DNA from: Bacteroidota bacterium
GTDB taxonomy: Bacteria > Bacteroidota > Bacteroidia > NS11-12g > UBA955
DNA length: 48,011 nt
NCBI GenBank assembly: GCA_963169345.1
Contig: CAUJCT010000052.1
Coordinates: 1-48,011, forward strand
Direction: 5' to 3'
Shown piece after piece: positions 31,727-41,979 of the stretch (position 1 is its first letter; each line of letters opens with the position of its first letter). The notes beneath the pieces were generated by a model. That model was given only the letters and a program-made list of their open reading frames with translations. It was not told the origin of the DNA and ran no database searches. A program made the translations under genes and the position numbers.

Positions 31727-34700
31727 ATGAAACTAAGGTACATTTTTAATTCGAAGACTTTCGAAGACGCTAAACGCAAACGATGGAAGTCACTGTCCGG
31801 CATCATGACCTTTATGATAGCCTTGTTCTCACAATTTAATGCATTTGCAGGTGATTTAACTGTAAATGTCAACAGCAGCTCGGGAGGCTCATTGCCAAAT
31901 GCAGCTTCTTTCCAGGTATTTAAGGGGCCAAATTATGTTGGTTCATTTGCAGCAGGTTCTACTATTTCACTCACAACTGGCGCAACATACACAATGTTTG
32001 CCATCTATGACAACACTTCTACATCCAGACAAACATTTGTTTCGGATGCCGGTGGAAACACTTACAATTTCAGAACAACCAGTGTTACCTTCCATTTCTC
32101 TGGAGGATACCTGGATTACAAAGGGGCAGGCAGTTGGTCTTCATTTGGTAAAACTAGTGGCGTATGGAATACCAGAGAGCTTTTTCCTAAAGATTTTTAT
32201 GGTAATACCATGACCATTCATACAGGTTATGCATGGAATGATCCAAGAGGTTATGATTTTACAATAGACTATGAAGGAAAAACAAGTATTGAAAAAACCA
32301 TCGCAATTTTAAGGGTATTCAATAGTGATAATGCACCTATTGCTGGTGCAACTTTCAGAGGAGGTTATTCAACACCAACTGTGTGGCACGTTGCAGGTTC
32401 AACAAATTCTTCGGGCTTACTGGCAGATATCAGAGATGGTAATCAAACTACTTTAAGTTACGAAGCGAAAGTCAATAACACTATTGCTGTTATAGGACCA
32501 CAGGATCCTAACAGTAACGCTTATTATTTATTTAAAACTATCAAAGTTACTCTGAAACTTCAGACTTGCTCAGGAGCTCCCTTAGCAGGCGGAACCGGCA
32601 GGTATGGAATAGGTGCTTCTTACTCTTCTTATTTTTTTCCTAGTCCAAATTCAACTGATGTAAATGGTGAAACATCTGCTGAATTTTTCCCTGGAACCTA
32701 TTCTTTTGAAATGGGTTATCAGTCAACCACACAAGTTAAATCAAGTGTAACGATACCAAATGCCAATACAACTTTGACATGGACAACTACCAATGTCACC
32801 TTAAGCTGGCCTTATGATATTTCTTATGGTGGTTCTGGCGACAGCAGATATTTTAACAAACCTTCAATGGAATTATTACCGGGTAATGTTAATTTCAACT
32901 TTAGAGGAGCAGGTAATAATTATGTGACATTGGCTATCAGTGGTTGCAGTATGTCTTATAAATCTGTAGTGGTAAGATTGATTACATCAACAGGTGCTCC
33001 AATTGCAGGTGGCTTAGCCAAATATTATGTTTCCGGATGGAACAATATTGGTACTACTGATGCCAATGGAAGGGTAGTGATGTTGTTTAATTCTTCTGTA
33101 AACAGCGCTTATTTTAATATGACTTATGCCAACGCTACTCAACAGGTTGGAAGTTTAAATATCAATACAAATCCTGTAGTAACATTCCAAACAGCTAATG
33201 TTAAACTGGAATTAAAAAACAGTTCAGGTGCTTATTATGATAATGAAGGTATGAATGTAGGCTATTACTCTAATGGCTGGTATACATTTGGTTCAGGTCA
33301 AACTGCTTCAGGTGTATGTACAATGGAACTGCTACCTGTTAGTTATTATTTCAGAATGTCAGTCTTTAATCAGACACAACAGAAAGGAAGTATCAATATT
33401 GCATCACTGGGAGCTAATCCAACAATTACATTCCAGACAGTTGAAGTTACTTTGAAATTAAACAATGCTGCAGGTAATGGAACGCATGAAGCCAGTGGTC
33501 TGCAATATTATACCAATGGCTGGCACACTTTTGCGGATGGAAATACCAATGGCGATGGTACTGAAAAAATGGAATTATTGCCAGGCAATTATTATTTCAG
33601 AATGACTTATGCCAATCAGACACAACAAAAAGGCAGTATGAGTATTTCTTCATCTCAAACAGTCGATTTCCAAACAGTTGAAGTTACATTGCGCTTGTTA
33701 GGTTCAAATGGTAATTGTACCAGAGAAGCCACCAATTTGGGTTATTACAGCAATGGCTGGTATACATTTGGTTCTGGTTCAACTACGGGTTCTGGTACAG
33801 AGGTGATGGAATTACTACCTGGAAATTACTATTTCAGATTGTCTTATGCCAACCAGTCACAACAGAAGGGCAGCATGAGTATTACTTCTTCTCAGACAAT
33901 AGATTTCCAGACACTGGATGTCACATTAAAGTTGAACAATGCAGCTGGTAACGGAACTCTTGAAGCCACTGGTTTGAAATACTACAGCAATGGATGGTAC
34001 ACATTTGGAAGCGGTGCAACCAATGGCTCAGGAACTGAAACCATGGAGTTATTACCAGGTAACTATTACTTCAAAATGTGTTACGCCAATCAAAGTCAAC
34101 AAAAGGGCAGTATGAATATCAATGCTTCTCAAACTATAGATTTCCAAACTATTGTAGTGACTCAGCATATTGATGATGGTTCAAATGGATTGAGTGGAGC
34201 AAATGCTCAGTATTATTCAAATGCCTGGTACAGTTTCGGAACTACCGATGCAAACGGCGATGTGAGTAAAGAACTATTACCTGGTAATTACTATTTCAAA
34301 ATGACTTATAACTCCAGCACCAAACAGAAAGGCAGTTATAATATCACTTCAAATACAACAGTTAATTATACCTACAGCGGTGGAACAGTTTCAAGAATGA
34401 TAGTGTTTGATCCATTGAAGGATAATATTCTGAAAGCAAGTATGGAAAATGAATCAGTTGATATGGAAAATGCCGAGCTTGAGCAACCTGAAAAGGAAAA
34501 CGTTGTTAAGGAGAATACCATTTCAACTATCAGTCAGGTGATTCAAAATTTAGGACTTGCTCCTAATCCGGCTATAAGCTCTACTGTATTGACTTATAGT
34601 TTAACTCAGGATGCTCAGGTTGTTGTTAAAATTTACAACAGTCTAGGCCAGGAAGTAGCAACTGTTTTAGATGTTAATCAGGGAGCTGGTACCTATAGTA

Positions 34701-34798
34701 CTGATGTGGATTTGACTGAATTTGCGTCAGGTATCTACTATATTAAAGTATACAGTGCAGGTGGTATGATGCAATTGCCAATTATGATTAATAGATAA
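31727..34798 (+). CDS. T9SS-secreted repeat protein
   Basis: 1023 residues. The N-terminus is basic before a membrane-like signal (to about residue 42, N-A-F-A). Tandem beta modules of about 79 residues follow; five clear ones begin near residues 490, 571, 651, 730 and 808 and carry Y-Y-S-N-G-W-Y-T-F-G, M-E-L-L-P-G-N-Y-Y-F and Q-Q-K-G-S-M. More divergent modules lie at 100-490. The final 90 residues form a T9SS sorting domain (L-A-P-N-P-A). The repeats resemble carboxypeptidase-regulatory-type beta sandwiches. Role: surface adhesion or structure. Confidence 0.82.
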   Translation: MKLRYIFNSKTFEDAKRKRWKSLSGIMTFMIALFSQFNAFAGDLTVNVNSSSGGSLPNAASFQVFKGPNYVGSFAAGSTISLTTGATYTMFAIYDNTSTSRQTFVSDAGGNTYNFRTTSVTFHFSGGYLDYKGAGSWSSFGKTSGVWNTRELFPKDFYGNTMTIHTGYAWNDPRGYDFTIDYEGKTSIEKTIAILRVFNSDNAPIAGATFRGGYSTPTVWHVAGSTNSSGLLADIRDGNQTTLSYEAKVNNTIAVIGPQDPNSNAYYLFKTIKVTLKLQTCSGAPLAGGTGRYGIGASYSSYFFPSPNSTDVNGETSAEFFPGTYSFEMGYQSTTQVKSSVTIPNANTTLTWTTTNVTLSWPYDISYGGSGDSRYFNKPSMELLPGNVNFNFRGAGNNYVTLAISGCSMSYKSVVVRLITSTGAPIAGGLAKYYVSGWNNIGTTDANGRVVMLFNSSVNSAYFNMTYANATQQVGSLNINTNPVVTFQTANVKLELKNSSGAYYDNEGMNVGYYSNGWYTFGSGQTASGVCTMELLPVSYYFRMSVFNQTQQKGSINIASLGANPTITFQTVEVTLKLNNAAGNGTHEASGLQYYTNGWHTFADGNTNGDGTEKMELLPGNYYFRMTYANQTQQKGSMSISSSQTVDFQTVEVTLRLLGSNGNCTREATNLGYYSNGWYTFGSGSTTGSGTEVMELLPGNYYFRLSYANQSQQKGSMSITSSQTIDFQTLDVTLKLNNAAGNGTLEATGLKYYSNGWYTFGSGATNGSGTETMELLPGNYYFKMCYANQSQQKGSMNINASQTIDFQTIVVTQHIDDGSNGLSGANAQYYSNAWYSFGTTDANGDVSKELLPGNYYFKMTYNSSTKQKGSYNITSNTTVNYTYSGGTVSRMIVFDPLKDNILKASMENESVDMENAELEQPEKENVVKENTISTISQVIQNLGLAPNPAISSTVLTYSLTQDAQVVVKIYNSLGQEVATVLDVNQGAGTYSTDVDLTEFASGIYYIKVYSAGGMMQLPIMINR

Positions 34799-34826
34799 TC
34801 GGAAAGCTGCAATAAATTTATAAATA

Positions 34827-34862
34827 AAAAGGTCGGTATATTTTTGTATGCCGACCTTTTTT
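34827..34862 (+). terminator. Terminator of the repeat-protein gene
   Basis: AAAAGGTCGGTATA pairs with TATGCCGACCTTTT (one G-U) and a T run follows. The remaining 34863-35191 has no gene; only short imperfect palindromes such as ATGTC-tat-GACAT are seen. Confidence 0.88.
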
Positions 34863-35191
34863 AATTTCCGATATTTTTTAATTTTTACATAGAGATTTTG
34901 AGTAATCACAACTCCACACCCATCCATTCAAATGTGTAGACCTGGTCTTAAGGTATCATGTCTATGACATCAGTTACACCAAATTTATAGGTCTGTTCAT
35001 TCTGACAGGTTAAAGTCGTCAGTGTTAATATTGAAACTGATGTTAAGTTTATAATGTAATTTCAATCTCGGTAAAGTGAATTTGATGTAATATGTTGTTT
35101 CAGTTAACTTTCGTTTTACAAAAGCATCACTTTAATGATATTTATGCTTAAGGTATGAAGTTCAATTTTGTCGGCAATATTTCTATCCGAC

Positions 35192-38100
35192 ATGATACAG
35201 ATAAATTTACTAAGATTAACAAGCCTGATTCTATTATTGGGGTTGTTGTTGCCTTCTTTGAAAGCTCAAAGTACTTTTGAGTTTAAGAAAAAAATTGTTA
35301 CCAGTACGGACGATGCTGAAGAGCGTCAAACCGGTGGAACAATTGACATAACCAGTTCAGATGTTGAGTTGGTTTACGATGGTTCGACTGTTGGTAATCA
35401 AACAGTGGGACTTAGATTTACAAATATTGACATACCAAAAGATGCCACTATTGTATCTGCTTACATTCAGTTTTGGGTGGATGAAAACAACCATACCGGA
35501 GCAACATCCGTTAATATTTTTGGTGAAGCTTCTGATAATTCATCTACATTTAGTAGTGCTGCATTTAATATCAGTGGTCGTACTAAAACATCTTCAACAG
35601 TTGCATGGAACAGTATTCCAGTATGGCCAACTGTTAATATTGCAGGAGCTGACCAAAGGACTCCTGATTTGAAATCTGTATTACTCGAAATCACACAGAG
35701 AAATGGATGGAGTCAGGGCAATGCAGTTACATTTTTAATAACAGGTAGCGGCCGTCGTAATGCTCATGCATTTGACGGTTCTTCATCAATGGCGCCCGAA
35801 TTGGTGATTACTTATATACCTAAAAGAGCACCTGTAAGTAATTTCCCACTCACATCTCAAAGTGTATGGATGTACCACGACAGTGGTTTTAATCTTGGAA
35901 CACAATGGAGAGATGTTAGTTATGTAGATACTGCATGGCCTTTTTATTTCGCTAAATTTGGATACGGCGATAACAATGAAAGAACTAATGTTAAATCTGG
36001 TTCAGACCCTTCGAATAAATATATTACAACTTATTTTAGAAAGAAGTTTTTTGTAGTCGATTCCAGCAAAATGGATTCTCTCTTGTTTAAAATATTAGTT
36101 GATGATGGCGCTGTGGTGTATTTAAATGGTCAGGAAGTTTTCAGAAGAAATATGCCAAACGGAACAGTAAATTACTTAACAACTGCTTTAAATTCTGTTT
36201 ATGGCTCTGATGAAAATTTGTTCTTTGAACATAGAATAGGTGCTGTGTTGAGAAATGGTATTAATGTAATAGCTGTTGAAGTACATCAGGCTGATCCTGA
36301 AAGTGCCGACATGGGTTTTGATCTGGAATTGACTTCCAAGAAACCTCCTATGAATATCATTCAATTCCCGGTACCAAAGAATTCACAATGGTACTTTAAT
36401 GATAAAGGGGTTAATTTATATGGCAGTAATTGGACCGATTCGGGTTATGCTGCTGAAACATTATGGGACTATGGGAATGGTCCATTAGGTTATGGAGATC
36501 CAATGACCACCACGCTTAGTTATGGGCCAAATGCATCGAATAAATATGTTGCCTATTATTTCAGAAAAAAAATCCTTATAACGGATACTTCTAAAATTAA
36601 AGCTGATTTTATTGATTTCAATATAAGAAGAGATGATGCTGCAATTGTATTCGTAAATGGTGTGGAAGTGTTAAGACAAAATATTGATACCGGTAAACTG
36701 AATTACAGAAGTATTTCTCAGACAATCGTAGATGGTTCCAATGAAACGTCTTACTTTACCAGCAGTGTGTCTAAATCTTATTTTAAGAATGGCATAAATC
36801 AAATCGCGGTTGCAGTTCATCAAAGAGATTCAATCAGTTCTGATTTAGGATTTGATATGGAGATTGTGCCAAAGTTAAGACCCAATCCGGTATCTATGGG
36901 TTGTCAGGATGGAGAACAACATATTGCATGTTTTCAATCTATAGCACCAACTGCACAGGTTAATACACTGATTCTGCCAACAGGTTCACACAGGTTCCAA
37001 CAAGTACTTAAGCAGAATACACCTTATACATTAATATCAGGTAATGTTCCGGGTAATCATGATTTCACAGCCTATGTTGCACGCAATGGCAGCAGCAAGG
37101 ATGGCGTTGTAGCTATAAATCACGAAAATTCTCCTGGTGCAGTATCTCTCGCTTATGTCAGATACAACGATTCAACAATGACATGGGTTGTAGATTCAAC
37201 TAAGCGTGTAGATTTCTATAACAATGATATAGTATCAACTGCAAGAAATTGTTCAGGTGGTATTACACCATGGGGAACGGTAATTACAAGTGAAGAGACT
37301 ACCAGCACTGCTGACGCCAATAGCGATGGTTATATGGATTTAGGCTGGAATGTTGAGTTCAATCCATGGACAGGTCAGGTGATGGAATATGGTAATGGTA
37401 AAAAAGAAAAGCTGTGGGCACTTGGTCGAATGAATCATGAAAATGTTGTTATTGCTAATGATAGCGTAACAGTTTATCAAGGTGAAGATGGCGGCACGCA
37501 TTTAGTTTACAAGTTTGTAGCAGACCAGAAAATGAATCTGTCATCAGGAAAGCTGTATGTTCTAAAACTTGACAACGCTCTTGTAAGTGGCGAACCAACC
37601 GGTACTACAGGAAGATGGATTAGAGTACCAAATACAACACAATCTGATAGAAATAATTGTAGCTCGCTTGCATTGGCTGTGGGCGGAACACAGTTCAATG
37701 GTGTCGAAGATGTTGAAATAAACCCGGTTAATGGGATGATATATTTTACAGCAAAAGGTTTGAACAGAGTTTATAGATTTAAAGACGGAGATTCAACCTT
37801 TACAAACTTCGAAACTTTTGTCGGGGGTAAATCATACAATATCAATACTGGTAGCAATATTATTTCAGAAGCCTGGGGAAGTGGTAACGATAACCTGACA
37901 TTTGATGATAAAGGAAATCTGTGGGTTTTGCAAGATGGTTCAAGAAATTACATTTGGATGGTGCGCCCTGATCATACTCAGGCAGAACCAAAAGTGGAAT
38001 TGTTTTTATCTCCTTCTTTGAGTGCAGAACCAACCGGTATGACATTCACTCCTGATTTCAAATTTATGTTCTTATCAATTCAGCATCCTTCTTCAAGCAA

Positions 38101-39757
38101 TGTTGCTCAAACAGATGCCACTGGTAATTCTGTAGATTTTAAAGCTGCCGCAACTATTGTAATTGGAAGAAAAGAATTTTTGGGATTATCTCTTCCTGAT
38201 GTTGATTTTATTGCCGACACCACTACTGTCAGAGTTGGTGGGACTGTTAACTTTGAAGATATCAGTTATCCTATGATTACTTCAAGAACCTGGGCTTTTG
38301 AAGGAGCTAATCTGCAAACGTCTGTTAATATAAAACCTGCAGTTCAATACAATACAGCAGGGATGTATAAGGTTAAGTTAAAAGCAACTAATAAACTTGG
38401 AAGTGATTCAATTGAAAAAACAAGTTTCATCAAAGTATTACCGGCATTGCCTGTGAATAATTTTGTAGCTGATAAAACAGTTTTATATGAAGGCGATTCA
38501 GTGAAGTTTTCAGATTTGTCTACAGGACTTGTTCAAAGCAGAGAATGGTCATTTGAAGGAGGTAATATTGTAGGTTCAACTGATAGTACATTATTCGTAA
38601 GTTATAAGAAAATGGGAACCTACAGTGTTACACTTCAAGTTGGCAACTATGGAGAATCAGTAAGTAATAAGAAAACAGCCTACATTGTTGTAATGAGAAA
38701 AGCGCCAGTTGCAGCCTTTAATGCCGATAAAACAGTTGTTAAAGTTGGAGAAACTGTTACATTGACTGATTTGTCATCCAATAAAGTTGAATCCAGAAAA
38801 TGGACAATCAATGGTGCTACTTTCAATGGAAATTCTAATGATAGCATTGTTAGTGTCTCTTTTGCAAAAAGAGGTGTATATTCAGTTAAATTAAAAGTTG
38901 AGAATGCTGGCGGTAAGGACTCGGTTGTTAAATCATCCTATGTTACTGTTTATCCTTTGAAACCAGTAGCTAATTTTTCAGTTAGTTCAACCAATGTGAT
39001 TAGAAGAGATACCATTACTTTGGTGGATTTAACACAGCATGCAGTTGATGCCAGAAAATGGACTGTTACAGGTGCCACACTGATTGGTAACAGCAGTGAT
39101 AGTATTGTTAAAATTAAGTATGAAAACAAAGGTGTTTATACGATCAAACTTTGGGTTGAAAATACAAGCGGAGCAGATTCCTTGATTAAACCAGCTCTTG
39201 TTCAAGTTGGTCCCTTGAAACCTGTTGTTAATTTCACAGCAAATAAAACTGAAATTTACAGAAATGGAAGTGTGGTATTTACTGACAACAGTACCGAGGA
39301 TATCAGTGCCAGGACATGGACATTCACTGGTGGAACACCTTCTACAGGTAGTGACCAGACTGAAGTGGTTACTTATTCGGTTACCGGTACTTATAATGTT
39401 AAACTGGAAGTTAGTAATGCCAGCGGAACTGCGACACAATTAAAAACCGCTTATGTAACAGTAGTGCCATCAACCAGTATTCAATCTTTAACAGATATAG
39501 CAAATTTGAACGTATATCCAAATCCTATCAAAGATGTCTTTAATATACAATTAGAATTGTTCTCAAGTTCAATGGTGACTGTCGAATTGACAGATTTGAC
39601 TGGTCGTGTGATTCATGTGTTTTATAACAGCGAGCTCCACTCAGGAAAGCATCAGTTGGATTTTAATTTAAATAATCTGGAAATGGCTGCTGGAACATAC
39701 TTGCTTAATATTAAAATCGGAGAGCAAACAGTGACCAAAAAAATTGTTAAATCGTAA
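35192..39757 (+). CDS. PhoX-like (DUF839) protein with PKD domains and T9SS tail
   Basis: I chose ATG 35192 (1521 residues), which gives a normal signal peptide (to about 25, L-K-A-Q). Order: a DNRLRE-like beta domain (25-205), two related galactose-binding-like modules (225-385, 395-560; each with Y-F-R-K-K and V-N-G-x-E-V), a DUF839/PhoX beta-propeller region (575-1000, with N-H-E-N and W-G-T-V-I-T-S-E-E-T), five PKD domains (1000-1425) and a T9SS sorting domain (1440-1521). PhoX phosphatases use calcium and iron. A secreted phosphatase is likely, but the catalytic residues are not fully checked. Confidence 0.82.
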   Translation: MIQINLLRLTSLILLLGLLLPSLKAQSTFEFKKKIVTSTDDAEERQTGGTIDITSSDVELVYDGSTVGNQTVGLRFTNIDIPKDATIVSAYIQFWVDENNHTGATSVNIFGEASDNSSTFSSAAFNISGRTKTSSTVAWNSIPVWPTVNIAGADQRTPDLKSVLLEITQRNGWSQGNAVTFLITGSGRRNAHAFDGSSSMAPELVITYIPKRAPVSNFPLTSQSVWMYHDSGFNLGTQWRDVSYVDTAWPFYFAKFGYGDNNERTNVKSGSDPSNKYITTYFRKKFFVVDSSKMDSLLFKILVDDGAVVYLNGQEVFRRNMPNGTVNYLTTALNSVYGSDENLFFEHRIGAVLRNGINVIAVEVHQADPESADMGFDLELTSKKPPMNIIQFPVPKNSQWYFNDKGVNLYGSNWTDSGYAAETLWDYGNGPLGYGDPMTTTLSYGPNASNKYVAYYFRKKILITDTSKIKADFIDFNIRRDDAAIVFVNGVEVLRQNIDTGKLNYRSISQTIVDGSNETSYFTSSVSKSYFKNGINQIAVAVHQRDSISSDLGFDMEIVPKLRPNPVSMGCQDGEQHIACFQSIAPTAQVNTLILPTGSHRFQQVLKQNTPYTLISGNVPGNHDFTAYVARNGSSKDGVVAINHENSPGAVSLAYVRYNDSTMTWVVDSTKRVDFYNNDIVSTARNCSGGITPWGTVITSEETTSTADANSDGYMDLGWNVEFNPWTGQVMEYGNGKKEKLWALGRMNHENVVIANDSVTVYQGEDGGTHLVYKFVADQKMNLSSGKLYVLKLDNALVSGEPTGTTGRWIRVPNTTQSDRNNCSSLALAVGGTQFNGVEDVEINPVNGMIYFTAKGLNRVYRFKDGDSTFTNFETFVGGKSYNINTGSNIISEAWGSGNDNLTFDDKGNLWVLQDGSRNYIWMVRPDHTQAEPKVELFLSPSLSAEPTGMTFTPDFKFMFLSIQHPSSSNVAQTDATGNSVDFKAAATIVIGRKEFLGLSLPDVDFIADTTTVRVGGTVNFEDISYPMITSRTWAFEGANLQTSVNIKPAVQYNTAGMYKVKLKATNKLGSDSIEKTSFIKVLPALPVNNFVADKTVLYEGDSVKFSDLSTGLVQSREWSFEGGNIVGSTDSTLFVSYKKMGTYSVTLQVGNYGESVSNKKTAYIVVMRKAPVAAFNADKTVVKVGETVTLTDLSSNKVESRKWTINGATFNGNSNDSIVSVSFAKRGVYSVKLKVENAGGKDSVVKSSYVTVYPLKPVANFSVSSTNVIRRDTITLVDLTQHAVDARKWTVTGATLIGNSSDSIVKIKYENKGVYTIKLWVENTSGADSLIKPALVQVGPLKPVVNFTANKTEIYRNGSVVFTDNSTEDISARTWTFTGGTPSTGSDQTEVVTYSVTGTYNVKLEVSNASGTATQLKTAYVTVVPSTSIQSLTDIANLNVYPNPIKDVFNIQLELFSSSMVTVELTDLTGRVIHVFYNSELHSGKHQLDFNLNNLEMAAGTYLLNIKIGEQTVTKKIVKS

Positions 39758-39780
39758 ATTTTCATCCTTTATCTTTTATA

Positions 39781-39810
39781 AAAAGCCGGAGTCTGACTTC
39801 GGCTTTTTTG
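39781..39810 (+). terminator. Terminator of the PhoX-like gene
   Basis: AAAAGCCGGAGT pairs with ACTTCGGCTTTT around a 3-nt loop, followed by TT. Confidence 0.88.
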
Positions 39811-39884
39811 TTTTGATAAACTCAATTACAATTTATTGATTTTGATTTAGCATTGATATAATCATTCATGTTGAATTTTGTGTG

Positions 39885-40823
39885 ATGATGACCATAAGAA
39901 AAATAAGCGGATCTGTTTTATTGATTTTATTTGCTGTTTCATGTTCTAATAAATTTAGTCTGTATGTCTCTCCAAATCCGGAAAGCCATACAATATACAC
40001 AGACCTCGAAACAGCTTTGGAGGCAGGAAGAAAAGCAGAGTTTCTGAATTTGAGAAATAAGGAAATAGTGACTTTAGATTCCAGAATTTATCAACTGAAA
40101 AAACTCAAATTTCTGAATCTGATGAAGAATAAAATGGAGGTATTTCCTACTGAGATTTTATATTTAAAACATCTTGAAGAACTTAATATCCGCGACAATA
40201 AATTAAGTGCTATACCAGATGATTTCGGAAAATTAAATCAGTTAAAGCAGTTAGACATGGCGAAAAACAAAATAGATACTATCAATGCAGGATTTGGTAG
40301 GCTGAACCAATTACAAAATTTATTTGCATCGTTTAATGTAATTCGTGTATTGCCATTACAACTGAATAAGATGGTGAACCTTCGCTATGCAGAGCTAAAT
40401 GATAATAGAATCAATAAAATTGAGTGTTCTCTTAGCTCAATGAACAATCTATTAAATTTGAATCTATCCAATAATCAGATTAAGGATTTAAATAATTTGT
40501 TGCCGATTAAAGATCATGGACTGAAAGTGTTGAATCTCGAAAAAAATAAATTAAAGTCATTGCCATCCGAAATTGGCAACCTGAAACAATTGACAACACT
40601 CATTCTCTCTTTTAATGAAATTGAGCAATTGCCAGAAAGTCTTTGTCAATTGGAAAATCTTGAGATGTTGTTATTGAGTGGCAATCCATTAAAGACTATG
40701 CCTCAAAATCTGGAAGGCTTAAAAAACTTAAAGACGCTCATCATTGTAGGCAATCTGTTTGATGCTGCAGAGAAAGCCCGTATAAAAAAGGCATTGCCGA
40801 ATTGTCACATTGTACTTGAATAA
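39885..40823 (+). CDS. Leucine-rich-repeat lipoprotein
   Basis: 312 residues starting at ATG 39885. The lipoprotein signal ends at A-V-S-C (about residue 20). Nine to ten LRR units of 22-24 residues (L-x-x-L-x-L-x-x-N-x-L/I) cover about 55-300, for example L-N-L-S-N-N-Q-I and L-N-L-E-K-N-K-L. LRR lipoproteins of this kind mediate protein-protein binding at the envelope. No enzymatic part. Confidence 0.87.
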   Translation: MMTIRKISGSVLLILFAVSCSNKFSLYVSPNPESHTIYTDLETALEAGRKAEFLNLRNKEIVTLDSRIYQLKKLKFLNLMKNKMEVFPTEILYLKHLEELNIRDNKLSAIPDDFGKLNQLKQLDMAKNKIDTINAGFGRLNQLQNLFASFNVIRVLPLQLNKMVNLRYAELNDNRINKIECSLSSMNNLLNLNLSNNQIKDLNNLLPIKDHGLKVLNLEKNKLKSLPSEIGNLKQLTTLILSFNEIEQLPESLCQLENLEMLLLSGNPLKTMPQNLEGLKNLKTLIIVGNLFDAAEKARIKKALPNCHIVLE

Positions 40824-40896
40824 ATTTCATCTGGTCAATATCGTAAATATGTGAGTTGAGTGAAAATATCAATATTTAGATTTGTCATTCAAGATA

Positions 40897-41760
40897 TCAC
40901 AATTCCAAACCCATTTCTTCAAATGTGTTGCCCTTGCTGATGTCTCCGCTGGTATAACCCAGCTTGAACCAGTACATCCTTTGTTTGGAAGTGCCATGTG
41001 TAAAGGCGTCAGGAACTACCTGTCCGCTCGAACGCATTTGCAATCTGTCGTCGCCTACAGCATTTGCTGCCATTAAAGCTTCATCTATATCTCCTTCTTC
41101 TAATATGTCTTTCATTTTTTGATTGTAATGTGCCCAGATACCTGCATAAAAGTCAGCTTGCAATTCGAGCGCTACCGAATATTTGTTGTATTCCTTTTCG
41201 CTCAGGCGCCCGTTTAAGGCATGTACTTTATCGGATGCGCCCAATAAGTTTTGTATATGGTGACCGACTTCATGGGCAATGACATAAGCACAGGCAAAAT
41301 CACCCGGTGCGCCCAGTTTGTTTTTCAAATCCTCAAAGAAACTTAGGTCAATATATACACGCTTATCTGCAGGACAATAGAATGGTCCGACTGAACTACC
41401 TGCCTGACCGCAACCTGACTCAACCTGATCTCTGAACAAAACCAACTTGGGCTCCTCGTATTGTTGGTTGGCATTTCTAAAAAGACTGTTCCACACGTCT
41501 TCATTGTCCGCTAAAACAACAGATACAAATGCAGCTAAACTGTCATCAGCCGGATTGACAGGAGAGGTGTTTTGTTGGGTTTGATTCATTTGCTGTTGCA
41601 GCACCTGATTGAGCACATCAGCCCCATCGCCGTTTCCGGACAGTAATTTTATCACAAGAATGATAACTCCAATCAATCCACCACCTATGATGGCCTTACT
41701 TCCCCCTGAAGCTCTCTTGTCTTCAACGTTGTCACTTTGGCGTCTTCCAATCCATTTCAT
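40897..41760 (-). CDS. Neutral zinc metallopeptidase (YpfJ family)
   Basis: 287 residues. A basic, short N-terminal head, one membrane helix at about 22-40, a Gln/Asn-rich linker, then the zincin-like domain from about 75. The zinc site H-E-V-G-H is at 163-167, preceded by Y-V-I-A and followed by H-I-Q-N. A C-G-Q-A-G-S-S-V-G-P-F-Y-C-P-A-D stretch near 117-132 is typical of this family. A membrane-anchored putative peptidase whose substrate is unknown. Confidence 0.9.
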   Translation of the reverse strand: MKWIGRRQSDNVEDKRASGGSKAIIGGGLIGVIILVIKLLSGNGDGADVLNQVLQQQMNQTQQNTSPVNPADDSLAAFVSVVLADNEDVWNSLFRNANQQYEEPKLVLFRDQVESGCGQAGSSVGPFYCPADKRVYIDLSFFEDLKNKLGAPGDFACAYVIAHEVGHHIQNLLGASDKVHALNGRLSEKEYNKYSVALELQADFYAGIWAHYNQKMKDILEEGDIDEALMAANAVGDDRLQMRSSGQVVPDAFTHGTSKQRMYWFKLGYTSGDISKGNTFEEMGLEL

Positions 41761-41880
41761 GATTTTTTTTCCTCAAAAATAAAGATTTCACCTACTTTTT
41801 CAATATGCCTTCGGAAATGTAACTTATTTATAAGGACTTAGAATTTTGATGTGAATACAAATTGGTACTATATAAACTTT

Positions 41881-41979
41881 ATGCGATTTTTTTTGAAAAC
41901 TACTTTAACAGTCAATTTACTCGCATTTCTTGTTGTTTTTTTATTTCAGAAAAAAGGCTTTAAATTTGGATTGCTATGA
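41881..41979 (+). CDS. Possible 32-residue membrane peptide overlapping the next start
   Basis: ATG 41881 opens a 32-codon frame whose stop TGA overlaps the next gene's ATG (ATGA). The product has a basic front and a single hydrophobic helix (L-L-A-F-L-V-V-F-L-F). The overlap fits translational coupling, though TAAATTTG at 41961-41968 suggests the next gene has its own promoter. Confidence 0.3.
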   Translation: MRFFLKTTLTVNLLAFLVVFLFQKKGFKFGLL

